From positions 62,001 through 126,000 of the forward strand of contig OX637798.1 in NCBI GenBank assembly GCA_951802425.1: a DNA stretch of 64,000 bases, in the 5' to 3' direction. Each line of letters starts with the position of its first letter. The stretch's first letter is position 1. The notes beneath the pieces are model-generated. The model searched no databases. It had not been told where the DNA came from and saw only the letters and a program-made list of their open reading frames with translations. Of this stretch, positions 31,670-44,378 are shown in pieces. The stretch comes from Clavaria fumosa (taxonomy: Eukaryota; Basidiomycota; Agaricomycetes; Agaricales; Clavariaceae). A program made the position numbers and the translations under genes.

Positions 31670-33106
31670 ACAGAGATGAGATTTGGGTGCTGAAAGTGGG
31701 TTTCTGATTTTGCATGAATTAGGACCATTGAAGCTACCAACTCTGAGAGATTGAATGCAGGAACTCAGATTTTCAATATCTCACTGATACATGCAGATTT
31801 GGAGGAGCTAGAGCAGATTGAAATTTGCTGCTGGAATACAGTAAGTGATGTTTTTCTGTTTGGCAAGGTCACATGCAAACACAATAATAAGAAAGCAAAC
31901 AGATTGACTAGCTTTGTTGTTCCTGCCACTCACTGCTAGGTGCCACACCCACTGGTGCTTACTGCCTGCCACTGCCACCTGCTGCCACCCACTGCTGCTG
32001 GTCACTGCTGCCACTGCTGCCAGTCGCTGCTGCCACTGCTGCCAGTTGCTGCTGTCAGTTGCTGCTGCCACCTGCCACTGCATGCTGCTGGGTGCTGCCA
32101 CCACTGCTGTCATGGTTGTTGTCTGTTGCCGTTGCTGCTGATGGACAAAGTGGGGCTGAGCTGAAGACAGTGTGTTGGACTTGAAAGAAATTGCAACATA
32201 GGATCACATGATCTTATGTTGAATTTCTTTTGAAGTCTGACACTTGCTTGTTGCCACACTCAAAGGACAAGATGTGGCTGCTATGTTTCTGCCTCAACCA
32301 GAGCCTGAGTGTGCAGATGGGCAAGCCTCATACCAGTGAGGCAGTGTTTCCTTTGGTGTTGTGGATGGCACTGACACTTCTTTTGCATGTGTCTTAGTTA
32401 TATCATTTGCAATGTGGATACGTGGTTCTGCTCACCTATTGTGCAGCTGACAGACTTGTTGAATGCTGCCTATGTTGTGCATTCTGCCCCCTCTTTGTCA
32501 TTTCAGGTGCAGTGTTGATGGCACTTTCTGTATTTTTAGGGCCTGTAATGGCTGCTCTTGCAGAGCCTTGATTTGCTGTATGCAGGGATGAGCAATCCTT
32601 CTAGGCTGCAGATGCAGTGTGACCATTTGCTGGTCATTAAAATGTTTGAGTTGCAGTTCTTTGCATGGTCAGATTAGTGGTTCTCCTATCTGTCCCAAGC
32701 AGATGGTACGTTTTCTGTTCTGTCCATAGTCACCAAAATGGCTCAGAATATCCTTCCTGCCAGACAAACTGGGGCTGGACCTGCACTACAAGCAGCTGGT
32801 CACACGGTTACACTTTGAGTATGCAATGCTGGTGATCAACTTGTTCATGCTGCAGGATGATGGTAATCAAGCTGCCACCTTACATAATCCTCTTGCCTTT
32901 CTAGTTATGCTGCCACAGCTCAGTCTGTACTACAACTGAGCTGTGAGTAATTCTGGTTTTCATCAATCATTTCACATTTTCTGATGTCCAAATGTAGAAC
33001 AGATATCCCTTAGGTAGTTTGCAATGGAGTCCATACTATGACTGAGCTAACAGATATCCCTTAGCCTTGATTTCTATAGATTATGAGATCCAATGCACAA
33101 AACGAC
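31670..33106. other. No gene recognised; CTG-rich patch
   Basis: At 31925-32140 there are dense CTGCTGCCACTGCTGCCA repeats. The rest is decayed, CpG-poor sequence and may include the lost 5' LTR of the copia element. Confidence 0.45.
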
Positions 33107-33441
33107 ATGCCTAACCCCAACTTGTCAAACAGTACTATTGCTGTCCCTTGACTCTGTGACAATGGAGTGAACTGGCCAGACTACCAGTCGAAAGCCAGGA
33201 CAGCTATGGGTGTGAGAGGGTTAATACAACATGTTGATGGAACTGTGAGAAAACCAGTACCTTACCCTGAAGTAAATGGGGTCCTGATGAAAAGCCAGGT
33301 CTTGAGGCTACTGACAATGATGTGGAAGAGAAAGAAAAGAGACTAGATGAGTATGAGCAGGAGTATGGTGTGCAGCATGTCATGCTCACCACAATATTGC
33401 CTCACCTCACCACCCTCATCAAGTCTATGACTGCATCCAAG

Positions 33442-33734
33442 TAGTGATGGGATGGTTCAGTTCTGAACCAGGGTTCAAACCTGAACTTTTGAGAACTGGA
33501 CCAAAGGCTGGTTCAAAGTTCAGTCAATGGTCAAACTGAACCTTTTTTCAGGTTCAAGAGGACCAAAATTGGTTGAACCATTACCAAATTAGGTAAAAGT
33601 CCGGTTTTTGAACCTCGAACCAGACCAGAACTGGGTTCAAGGTTTGAAAATTTGCCTGAACTGGACCTTAAGTCCAGTTCGGAGTTCGAAATTTATGGTC
33701 AAGAACTGGACTGAACCGGACTTTTACATCACTA
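33442..33734. mobile_element. hAT-like MITE in copia gag, 8-bp TSD
   Basis: 293 bp with termini TAGTGATG/CATCACTA and the perfect target duplication CATCCAAG (33434-33441 and 33735-33742). The interior is made of GGTTCAGTTC / GAACC-type words that can fold back. Removing it restores the copia gag frame. Confidence 0.9.
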
Positions 33735-35028
33735 CATCCAAGATGTGGACAGCAATCCATAATGATGCTATGAAGAAAAGTCAGTACACAAAGTGGATAC
33801 CTGCTGCAGGCTCCAATCAATACTCTGTGATAAGGATGGAGATGTCAAGGTGCACCTCAATGCCATGACAAAACTCTGACATGAGCTAGAAGGAATAGGC
33901 GCATCTGGATGAAGACTTTGGAACAATGTTACTTACCTTGTTCCCACACAGCTACTGCTCACTCCTTCACATGATCACTCATGCCACTAGCCTTTCCAGC
34001 ACGGTAGGCAAAAGAGGGCCAAGCACCCTGGCAAAAGAAGGCAGACAAGGCAAATACTGCAGCTACATCAACTCCAAAGCAGAAAGATAATGAGGATTAC
34101 CTCGCATTCACCTGTCTTGGTGACCCTCTTACTGCCACTGCCACCTCTCCCAGTGTCAAGTGACTGCATGAGGTTATCCTCAACAGCAGAGTGACCACAC
34201 ACTTCTGCCCAGATAAATCAATGTCCATGCTACTGCCCACAAAGCAGTTACAGCTGCTGATGCTGCATTCTTAGCTCCATTGGATGTGGGGACATACTCC
34301 TCAATGTTCCTAATGGAATGGGGGTTAGTAAGTTCAAGCTCAAAAATGTCGCTCATGCACTGAGCATGGCATTCATGCTCATATCCATTGGAAAGCTCAA
34401 CAATGCTGGATGTACTGCAGAGTTCACAGTGAACTCCTGCCTGGTGAGTGATCCTGCAGGCAGAGTAATAGCTTGCATTCCAAAAACAAATGACCTGTAT
34501 CGCATCTCAGCCTTGTCAGTTACAACAGACACTGCTCACATAGCGATCAACCCTCAGAAACTCACCTTGCATCAAACTTTGTGTCTTTGGCCATGTAAAC
34601 TATGCAGTGGTCAAACATGCAATCTCTACCAAGAAAGTTACTGGGATCAAGATAGAGGACACAGCTGACACACCTTTTTGTGACACCTGTGCTCAGGCCA
34701 AGCCAAATTGCCCCCCATTCCCTGAAAAGGCATCAAATAGAGTGGAGAAGTATGGCAAATACATCCACACCAATGTATGGGGCCCAACACCCACCACATC
34801 GATTGGCAGGAACTGCTACACTGTGGATTTAGTTGACAATGGTTGCTATACAGAAAAAGTCTCAGGCATTCAGCACATACAAGAAGCTCGAAGCTGAAAT
34901 CAATACTCATGGGAATACAAAGGTCAAATACCCTTGTTCAGACTGTGGTGGAGAGTTCCTTGGCAATGCGTTCTTGGACCACCTAGCAGAAAAGGGCACA
35001 AAGCACACACACAAGCAAGTCACCTGAG

Positions 35029-36959
35029 GTGAGCAATCTGATGCATTATTTAGGCTAATTACCATTAGTTGGTTATGCATGGAAGATGGTAAGTTGCTGT
35101 GCCACTGCATTGCATCACCCTCACCTCCCCAGCTCCTGTCGCATTGCATCACCCTCGCCTCCCCAGCTCCTGTCATGTTACATCATCCCTGCCTCCCAGC
35201 ACATTGCATCATCCGAGCTCATGCATCACTCTTGCTGTCATGCATCCCGCTCACTGATGCCTGCCACCCGCCCTTCTGCCACCACCTGCCACTCGCCGCC
35301 CACTCCCCACCCCGCTGCTCCTGCCATGCCATTGCTGCCACTCCCTGCCCAGCTGCTACCAATGGCCCCAGTCCCCACCATTGGTCTGTGACCACGGTTG
35401 GGGGCTTGGGCCATTGCTACAGGGAGGGAGGGCACACCTGGCAGGCAGCCTATTGTGGCTGCCATGCTGTGCTGGCGCAGTCGACCGCATACTACTTGAT
35501 GACACATCTGTGGGACGACGGGGTGATCAGGCCGACGGACACATGGGACATGGTGGGTCTGGCGCTCGCACTGGCTGCTTCGTGTACGGGCGCTGCGGCT
35601 GCGGCTGGGGCTGCCCCCGTCACCGTCGTCGTCGTTGTTGCCCCTCCTGCTGCCATCGTCATTGGGCCACTGCTGAAGAGAGGGAGAGAGGGAGGTGAAA
35701 GAGAGAGGGGGGAGTGTGAAAGAAAGAGAAAAAAGAAAGAAGGAGGAACATGTGCCAGCAGTTGTCGCCATCGCCATTGTCGCCTGGGGGAAGAGCCCTA
35801 GCCACTGCTGTCATATCATCATCGCCTACTGCTGTCATAGTCACCATCACTGTCTGCTGGGGCCATTATCGCCATCATTGTCTGCCACAGGTGTTGTCAA
35901 TGTCATTGCCAGCTGCTAAATGGTGGATTAGTGAGGGGAGAAGGGGGATGGGGATAATGATGCACCATTGCTAGCACAAGTGTGGCTGGTCAAGGCAGTT
36001 GTCTAGTCACACATGTAACTGTAAAGCAAGAAACTGATTCAATCATCATCACACTTTTTAGACAGCATTTTACATTGTAAATTTAACATAGGATTGTTGA
36101 GCATGTGGACTCAATCCTTCCCAATTATTTTCAGAATTTATTATACTCAGACTAGGATGCAAGGACAGTTTTTCTGTCAGTAGGACAGATACTGTGGCTG
36201 TGACTTATGGGTCTCAATGAGGTGCAGGCGATGACAGTGATGACGATGACCACTGGTGCATGTTCCTCCCTCTTTTTTTTCTCTCTTTCTTTCACCCTCC
36301 CCCCTCTCTCTCCCCCCTCTCTCTCTCCCCTCTCTCTCTCCCTCTCTTCAGCAGTGGCAAAATGATGACAGTGGTGGGAGGGGCAAGAACGACGACAACA
36401 GCGACAGGGCTGACAGGGGCGATGGGGGCGACAGGTGCGACGAGGGCAGCGGCCACGATAGGCTGCCTGCCAGGTGCACCCTCCCTCCAAGCCCCCAACT
36501 GTGGTCACAGACCAATGGTGGGGACTGGGGCCATTGGTAGCAGCTGGGCAGGGAGTGGCAGCAACAGCAGGGAAGGAGCGGCGGGGTGGGGGGCGGGTGG
36601 CAGGTGGCGGCAGAAGGGCGGGTGGCGGGTGGCAGCAGAAGGGCGGGCAGCAGGTGGCAGCAGAAGGGCAGAGGCGGGTGGCAGCAGCATGGCGGGCGGC
36701 GGGTGGCGGCAGCAGGGCAGGCAGGTGGCGGCAGCAGGGCAGGCAGCAGGCATCAGCGAGTGTGATGCATGATGGCAAGAGTGATGCATGAGGGATGATG
36801 CATTATCCCCTCCAGGAGTCATGCATTATGTACCCCATGGCCATGCATCATTTCCCTTTGTGTGATGATGCATCCTCACCATTCACAAACTTACTGTCTT
36901 CTATGCATCACATGCTTACTGTAATTACAATAGATTATTGCATTAATTTACTTGAATTG
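35029..36959. mobile_element. Large inverted-repeat element inside copia integrase
   Basis: Arms of about 0.65 kb (35080-35780 and 36240-36900) are imperfect inverted copies around a 0.45 kb spacer. CCTGAG stands on both sides (35023-35028 and 36960-36965). The outermost inverted match is weak (TAATTAC and ATGCAT blocks). Frames of up to 240 aa are Pro/Ala/His low-complexity translations of the arms. No transposase. Confidence 0.65.
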
Positions 36960-37637
36960 CCTGAGCAAGTCAGCATTGTGGAACGCTGGAACAGAACGAA
37001 AGCTGAGCTAGCACAAGCTATGCTCATAGACTCCATGCTTCCCAAGAGTCTCTGGGCTGCAGCTATGAGTCATGCAGCATGGATAAAAAACTGTGCACCT
37101 ACCTGCACACTCAACAGCAATATGCCATACCAAGCTCAGTACAGCAAACACCCAGATTTCTTGAAAGCTGTTCTGTTCGGGACTCATGCATGGGTGAAGA
37201 TAGTCGATGCCGAAAAGCTCGACACATGTGCATGCTTTGGCTACTTCGTTGGTTTTGATCAGATGAGCACAAGCTAGAGTCAAGCACAAAATGGTTTTTG
37301 ACTGTGATAATGAAGCTGATGTTAAAGGGATGTCCAATGAGCCTAGATGGCTGTGACGAAGAGTAACAGGCCTAGAAGGCTGGTACAATGGAGTATGGAC
37401 TCCAGGGGAAGTTTCATTACTCCTTGTTTTATTTTTGTTTCACAATTATCATTACTATGGCTACCACAGGCTGGTATAAGCCTTAGTATAGTCATCCACA
37501 CTCCATAGCTTTGTCCAGAACTAAGGAGTGAGTACTTACTGTTTTCCTCTACTGATAAAGTTGCTAGTCTTACTCTATTCAGGTATCTATCAATATAACT
37601 TATAGCTTCATTTAGAACTAAGGATCTTACTCTATTC

Positions 37638-37875
37638 TAGTGATGGGATGGTTTGGTTCTGAACCAGGGTTCGAACCTGAACTTTTGAGAACCAGACCAA
37701 AGTCCAGTTCAAGGTTCAGTCAATGGTTGAACCAAACCTTTGTTCAGGTTCAAGAGGACCAAAATTGGTCGAGCCATTACCAAATTAGGTAAAAGTCCGG
37801 TTTTTGAACCCCAAACTGGACCAGAACCAGGTTCAAGGTTCGAAAATTTGCCTGAACCAGACTTTTACATCACTA
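37638..37875. mobile_element. hAT-like MITE, 8-bp TSD
   Basis: 238 bp, same termini and GGTTC-type interior as 33442-33734, flanked by CTCTATTC (37630-37637 and 37876-37883). Confidence 0.9.
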
Positions 37876-37883
37876 CTCTATTC

Positions 37884-38638
37884 AGACTAATATCTACTCT
37901 ATTGCTGCTAATAGCTGACCCTGTGGTTTGGACAGCTGAGACACTGGCTGCAGGGGAGAGACATAAATTCATTCAGCATCCTGCTCCAACCCATGATGCA
38001 GGGTTGGGGAACTGTAATCCACTACTGAATGGCAAAATCCTACACCCATGCTTTGTATTGCATTGCATTAATTATATGATTTCAGAGTGAGCTTCCTTGG
38101 TTGCTCACTTCTGGATCTGCATTATAAAGCCAGTGCTAACTGTGATTTGCAATTGCAATTTGCAGTGCATTTTCATAATATCAGCTTGCTAGTCCAAGGT
38201 GGATTTGCATGTGAAAGGCTAGCAAAATGCAGTGTATTGGGTTGAATCATCTCACAGGTTCCTTTCTCAAAAATTATAATAATAAATAGTTTGCAACGTG
38301 CAAATGTGCAGATCAAGGATGGCATGGTCCCGCACTTCGGTTGTAATTGATTTGCGGGACTGCAATATATTGTTGACCCGCACATCAGTGGTTAGTATTT
38401 GGTGTGCAGCAATGCATTAGCCTTGGCCCATGCTTGACATATGGGTCGTACTATCCCTCCCTGCACATTGTGGTAATGTGGGGGAATGCACGAACACTGG
38501 CCATGCTGCAGTAGTGATTGACATGTAGGATTCTGCTATCTTTTGATGAACATTATTGGCAACTGGTTGATTGATGGATAGATGGATGGCTATTATCTTT
38601 CCTAAAATGATGCCTACCTACTTTATGTAATGGCTATG
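37884..38638. other. No gene recognised
   Basis: CpG-poor intergenic sequence downstream of gene B. Around 38320-38390 a short GCGGG/CCCGC hairpin repeat resembles those in the introns of genes B and C. Confidence 0.4.
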
Positions 38639-41600
38639 CTAATATCTGAGCTTAGATGGACCAGCTACTATCTCAATATCACTATTATCACTGGAGGTTG
38701 CTCGGCGCCTCTTCTGGCCAGTCAATGTGCGCGCTGTGATGCACTCCACACTTGAAACTGACTTTGCTTGAGTTTCCCCAACCAGAAACGTCAGAGCATC
38801 ATAGGGCCCAAATGGTTTCTCCTTGAGCAGTGTTACCAATGAATGGTACACATTCTGAATCTCATCTTGGGCAAGTATGCCCCAGTCACGACCAAAGACT
38901 CCAGCCTTGAGAGCCCCAGCACCATGTCCCCAAGTGACACCCACCCGAAGAAGGTTGAAAGATGTGACCCCTTTGACACCTGAAATCATGAATGATAATG
39001 AATTAAAATGAAATCTAGATGACTGACTATGTTTTGTTGCCCAATCACCGAGGCTGTTCTTGTTGGCTGCCATATGTTTCCGTAGTGGGCTTGTATTGTC
39101 ATAGAGGGCAGCAATGAAGGTGCTGAACATGGACATGAAAATAGATGGGTCTGACATGCCCCGTCGTTTTGGCTTTGCAATCCAGGGAGCTGTCCGAGCA
39201 ATTTCACGAGTCCTTCGCCTGGTGGCCCCCTTTAAACTGAGACGTGTGTCATCTGGAGCAAACATATTTGGGAGGCACCGTGACAAGAGGATCCCAATCA
39301 GCAGGCCTAGATGATGGGTGACCGCTGTTGGATCATAGCAATTTTGGAACCAGAGGTAGGTATCCTGAATAAATCCAGTAGAGTCCCTGGGAATACTCCA
39401 GTCCATTGGCAGCTTTGTACAATGAAGAAAATTGTGGAGGTTGTCCAATGTGGTTTCTGATGCAGTCCAATCAATATGGTGGTCGTCTCCTTGTGCTGCC
39501 TTCTCAGCGTCCCGAAGTGCTTGAGCCATTTGTTCAGCTGGATGCATGGCCATCACCCTAGCACCTTGCACTTGTGCCTTGCCTTTCTCTGCAAGTCCAA
39601 GTTGTGCCCATGAGTTCCAAACAGGGATGCGAGTGGGGCGACCTGCTCCATGACTTCTGTTCAACGTCCAGGGCACAAAGTGGATTTTTTTGAGATTTGT
39701 AGCAATGCGTAGCACATGCTTGACAAATTCCTCCTTTCCTTTGGCATTGAAGTTAAGTCGGCCAATGTATCGAACTGCAACTTTGAGGACAGGCAAGAAG
39801 GTACCTGAGGGAAGGATAGGGGCCTTAACCACAGTTGAGTTTGTCTCTTTGGCCATGGAATAGAGCAATCCTGCAAACTCGTCTGGAGACATCTTGTTTT
39901 GTGTCATGTTTGGAAGCCCATCAACAATCTCCTCCCGTTTCCGACAAATTGCCCGTAACAGCATCTGAAAACCAAGGGCACCATAGTCAAGAGGGTAGTT
40001 TGTTTTACACCAATTCTTCAAGGCACGTTGCCTCTCTTGTGCTGGAACCAAGGTGTATTCGTCTGTGTCGTCATCAGAATGGGGAGTTTTGATGTCTGAC
40101 TCAACACCAGATGTCACAATGGCTTTCACATCTGAGATGAACATTTCCAAAGCTATATCAGCGATGATTATGCCCTTCCGCAGTGTGTCATCTGAAATTT
40201 CCCGGAAGTAATCAGGTGAGGAGTGGGCCAGGGCATGACGAATACGAAATTCTGCTTCATAAGCCTAAAGCAAGAAAGATATGATTTAGCTTCAGAAGTA
40301 AATTTGTTAAGAGAAAATGAATGAAAATTTAATGCCTGACAACATTCCAGACCTGAACCTGAATGAATAATTCCACACATAGGTCATGGACTGCCTGTCC
40401 CGCCCATCAACTGTCTCTGGTGTGCGGGACATTGAAATGTTCATTCCTAATGTGCAAAGTTGGCCAGTCCCCGCCATCCAACTATCTCCAGTGGGCGGGA
40501 CATCGCAGCAACTGAGGAATGAATATTGTTGGAAGGACTCACAAAATAGTGTGCTTCACCATATGTAAGCATCTGAGCCCGCTTTGAGGATGTGGCAGGG
40601 TATTTCCCATTGGCAGAGAGTGGCCACTGAGTCGCATCCATGCAAAGTGGTGCTGTCATATCGACTGTTATAGCGCTTCCAAACAATGGCCGGACTGTGG
40701 GCATGCCATGCTGGACTAGGCCTCGGGAAATCCACAATGGCTCCATCAGGTTCTTGCTTAGGACTTTTGCATTCCCTCCGAGAGCATATGCAAGTGCCCT
40801 CTCCAAGGTGGATGAAAATTCAACAACGTAAGGGGATGGCTTTCCCCCTGCTCTGATCTTCTTGTGTTCAGTATCCCAGATAGTCTCGAGGAGGTGACAG
40901 ATGCCATAGGTGGTCCATTTATAGAGGTTTGGAAATACCTGACAAAATTGAGTTCAGAATTAGACTTTCACATTAGACGGTCTGAACAATGTGGTGTTTA
41001 TACCTCAGGTCTCAAAACTAGTAAATGTTGTTTCAGCTGTTCAAAAACCTCTGGTCGGGACCAGGCACCAGTGAGTGGTGTAATAATGTTGTGGAAGAGT
41101 TCTCTGTTACAGAAGAACATTAATATACAAGGCTGCAATTGAGGAGTGTAAACCTGGGCTTGCCTTCCATTTCGTTTGGATGAATGAATTTTTCGAAGGT
41201 CAACACGGAAAACCTGCTCCATTCTGAGTGCTCGGGGACAGCCTGGAACATTGATTTTGTGCTTGAACCGGTCGAATGGGAGGGCACTTGCACAATGTTG
41301 TTGTTTCTTCATTGCAATGCGCTTGGCCTTTGCAGTGGCGGAATAAGCACCTGATAAAGCAGCAGTGATGTAACCTTTCTGGACATCATGTCCACCTGCA
41401 CAGTGGGCAGCACGATGGCTCAGTTCGTTGTATGCTTGAGATGCCACAGCAGTGAGAACTTTGCTAGATGGATTCAGAGCTTGTTCGACTTCAGTGTCAC
41501 TTTGGTCATCAGATTCAGTGCCACCCATGGTACGTCTTCCCATGTAGACGTTGACCTCCTTGATTGTTTGGTTAAAGGCAGGCATGACCCCATTGGCCTG

Positions 41601-43779
41601 AATGTGTCCAAAATCACGGAGGAAGGCCTGGGGGAAAACCTTGACTTCGGTGGGCTTGGATCCACCATCATCAACATCTGCATCCTCACCCTCTGACCTA
41701 TACATGAGCTCGATGCTGTCACTCCCATAGATGAAGAGTGACTCGATAGTCCTAAGGTTGACGAGAACACCACAAGGATCCTCATCCTCGTCAACAAAAG
41801 CTTCACGCCGAGGTATCTTGAGCCCTGAAGAGTCATATAGCCTGATTTCATGCCCCATCTCATCCAAAAGAGGAGTATCCAGAAGGTTGACTTCCTGTCT
41901 GTGGTTGGGATCCCAGTGATCAAACACAGATCCGTGATGATAATCATAGTTGTCTTGCAGTTCCTCGATGGGGGTTGGATCCCAGCCAACAACTTGCTGA
42001 GCACTGCGAAACAAAAAATAGTTGGAAATGATCAATAATCCCTTCACGGCTGATCACAAACACACCTGATGTCAGTGACCAAAGCAAACATCACATAGTC
42101 CACCTTGTCATAGTGTCTTTCTGAGTTCCACCTGCCACCCTCTGTGTCAAGTGTGTGTTGCTGACATATAAGTTGGTCTTGCCCAAAGATTGACGTTACA
42201 GAACAGGGCAGGTGTGACTGCAAGAAGCCATCTGATCTCCATTCAGGAGGGGAGTTCTCCACAAATTTGGAATATTCCTTGATGAGCCGCTCATTGAGGA
42301 ACAGGAGATCTTCAAGTCGAAGTTGTATTTTTGGCTGCTCCCTGAAACAAAGAAAGTTAATGATGGATGATTGAAATTTTTAACAAGCGTTCCGCATATC
42401 GCTTGCCAATGTTAGGCGGGCAGCCTGCACATTGTGAGACAGTGCTTTGCGGGCAGAATGTTTCAGTGCCCACAGTGTCGGCTCACATTGATAAAGTGGG
42501 GCTGAATGCCGCCCGCATAGCGTTGGCTCACGATGAGCGGGCACAGAGCATCCCAGTCAGCATTGGCAAGCAATAAATATGGGTGAGCTGGAGTCTTGCC
42601 CGCAAATCGTAGGCCAACGCTATGCGGGCAGGATACAGTCCCTACAATGTCAATGAGCTGGAATCTTGCCCGCACATCGTGGGCCAATGCTATGTGGGCA
42701 GGATACAGACCCTCATCATTGTAAGCAATGGTGTATGGAAAAATCCTGCCCACACAGCACTCGCTCACAATAACTACCCATTTGAGCCGACAATAATAGG
42801 CCAGAAGATATGGTTGTAGAAAAATAGGGTCTGGAGTGAAGAGAACGTACATGATGTTTGTCACTTCGTCGAAACCCGGTTCCCCAGACCCAATGTTGAT
42901 TCCATAAGGGTTAAAGCAGTCGAAGGATCGTCCAGATATCTTGGCTAGAATAGTAGCAAAGAGCATCACTATCATTCGGTAATGCTTTGAGGAAAGACGG
43001 GTATTGTCTCCAGTGCAAAAGCTTGACACATTGTCTTCTGCTGTCCCATCAACTATACCCTTCGGACACATAGCCAGATATACGTTTTCATTTCTGCAAC
43101 GACCAATATGCAGGAGTCGCCCAGCTGGGTTGTACCCAAGGTTTGCAAACTTTGTTTTGAAGTCTCGATAAGGAGCATGCAGATCAAGTTCAAATGAGAA
43201 AGTATGATCACTTTCAACATTTGGGATCACTGCCCATAGTCCAGGTGTGTTTGAAACAGCAAGCATGAAGTCAAGTCGGTGCCTAGAGCAGTCCCAGAGA
43301 AGGGCATCTTCATCAACTGGAATCTTCAAGTTGACATCAATCAAGACCTGGCACCGGTTCTGTAAGAGGGCGATTGCATTTCGGGCATTTTTCTTCTCGT
43401 AAATGGTCTGATATTTTGAAAGAGGGATGGTGTGCACTTTCTTTCTTTCATATTCGTCTTGTTCTGAAGATGGAAGAATGGCATCCACAGAACGCAGCGC
43501 TCGCAGGATCGTTTCTTGGTCAAGGCCATCATCTGCTTGCAGTGCCTGGCTGACAGCAGCAATGTCAAGTGGAGCATTTTGCTCCTCACATTCACTTTCG
43601 CCAGGACTTCTCCACATAAGTCAGTGACTTAATAACTAAAGAAATTGTGGGACTGATTGTATGACATACTCTGATGGATACATCACGTGATCAGGGATCT
43701 CATTGATGTCCTGGTTGGCTTCAACTTCAACCTCAGACTCTGAAATGTCAATAGCAGGAGGGGCATCGTTCGGTGGCAT
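38639..43779 (-). CDS. Gene B: unrecognised large protein (~1,400 aa), six or more exons
   Basis: ATG 43779 opens a short acidic exon. Exons then lie at about 43601-42850, 42351-42064, 42003-41010, 40921-40541 and 40265-38639, each joined by GT-AG introns with the frame kept. A further small intron may lie near 39030-38985. No stop was found in the exon phases I followed. Visible features are an acidic Asp/Glu stretch near GEDADVDDGG, a His/Cys-rich stretch (SHRAAHCAGGHD), a basic patch (GATRRRTREIAR) and a basic C-terminus (GQKRRRAT). I recognise no domain. Two introns have been enlarged by GCGGG-repeat insertions. It is followed on the same strand by genes C and D upstream, suggesting a cassette. 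Confidence 0.65.
40380..40515. repeat. GCGGG/CCCGC hairpin repeat in gene B intron
   Basis: Two inverted halves (CTGTCCCGCCCATCAACTGT and CCAGTGGGCGGGACAT) lie within the intron that ends at 40266. Confidence 0.5.
42396..42800. repeat. GCGGGCA repeat array in gene B intron
   Basis: Repeated modules such as CCCGCATAGCGTTGGCTCACGA and GCTATGCGGGCAGGATACAG in both orientations fill most of a 500-bp intron (about 42850-42352). They are CpG-richer than the surroundings. Confidence 0.6.
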
Positions 43780-44378
43780 GATGCAAGGTGGAGGGATTCA
43801 GGAGTCGTGTGGAAAGTCTTTCTTATATTTGAAGGCTTTATATGGACCCTGATGAGAAAAGTGCACTAGAAACTAAGATCAGAATTCTTAAATTACATGG
43901 TCTGATTTTTCCGGGCTACACCCTGAGTTTTCCTTGTGGAATTCTATGGAGTACTTTTATGGTTAGACCATCAATTTTTCAAAATTAATTAATTAAAAGT
44001 TCAAACTCAGTTTGGTAATGAACTGGACTGAGCTGGACTTCGGCATCACTACCTGCTCCTCCATGTGCTACTTCTAATCCCCGACTGATATGTCCTGGTG
44101 GGCATGCCCTACCCAAATCTCATTTGTCATCTTTACAATTTTGCAACTGAAACCATTTTTGTGTCCATCAGTTAAACGTCTGTCAATCAATATCAATCAA
44201 TCCAAGTTCATTCAACTTGTTCAAATTGAGAAAAACAGGGAACCATATCCAAGAAGGGCGGACACATTTGGGATGGCATGGGTACAGGAGGCAAGAAGCA
44301 ACAAATGGACAGACAGCTTCAGAAAGCACAGCTGAGCATACGAAGGGGACATGGGCTTGGTAAACAAACAACAAACAA
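43780..44378. other. Intergenic, genes C and B
   Basis: No gene seen. A possible right end of a TAGTGATG-type element (GGCATCACTA at 44042-44051) lacks a partner. Confidence 0.35.

Larger units (their letters stand above)
33107..37380 (+). pseudogene. Decayed Ty1/copia element (gag, protease region, integrase)
   Basis: Gag opens at ATG 33107. Its typical start is broken by a TGA at 33149-33151, followed by NWPDYQSKARTAMGVRGL; a frameshift lies near 33270 and another TGA at 33877-33879. The region 34320-34600 is protease-to-integrase linker. Integrase follows: HVNYAV..., CDTCAQAK, KYGKYIHTNVWGP, DCGGEFLGN up to 35022. After the insertion 35023-36965 it resumes with VSIVERWNRTKAELAQAML and FGTHAWVK...GYFVGFD. 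No reverse transcriptase follows. The element is dead and carries two later insertions (33442 and 35029). Confidence 0.82.

Noticed and set aside
31914..32164. Leu/Cys/His-rich frames
   Set aside because: Translation of CTG/CCA repeats.
35079..36822. Frames of 240, 208, 179 and 170 aa
   Set aside because: Low-complexity translations of the two inverted arms, present on both strands of both arms and with no domain.
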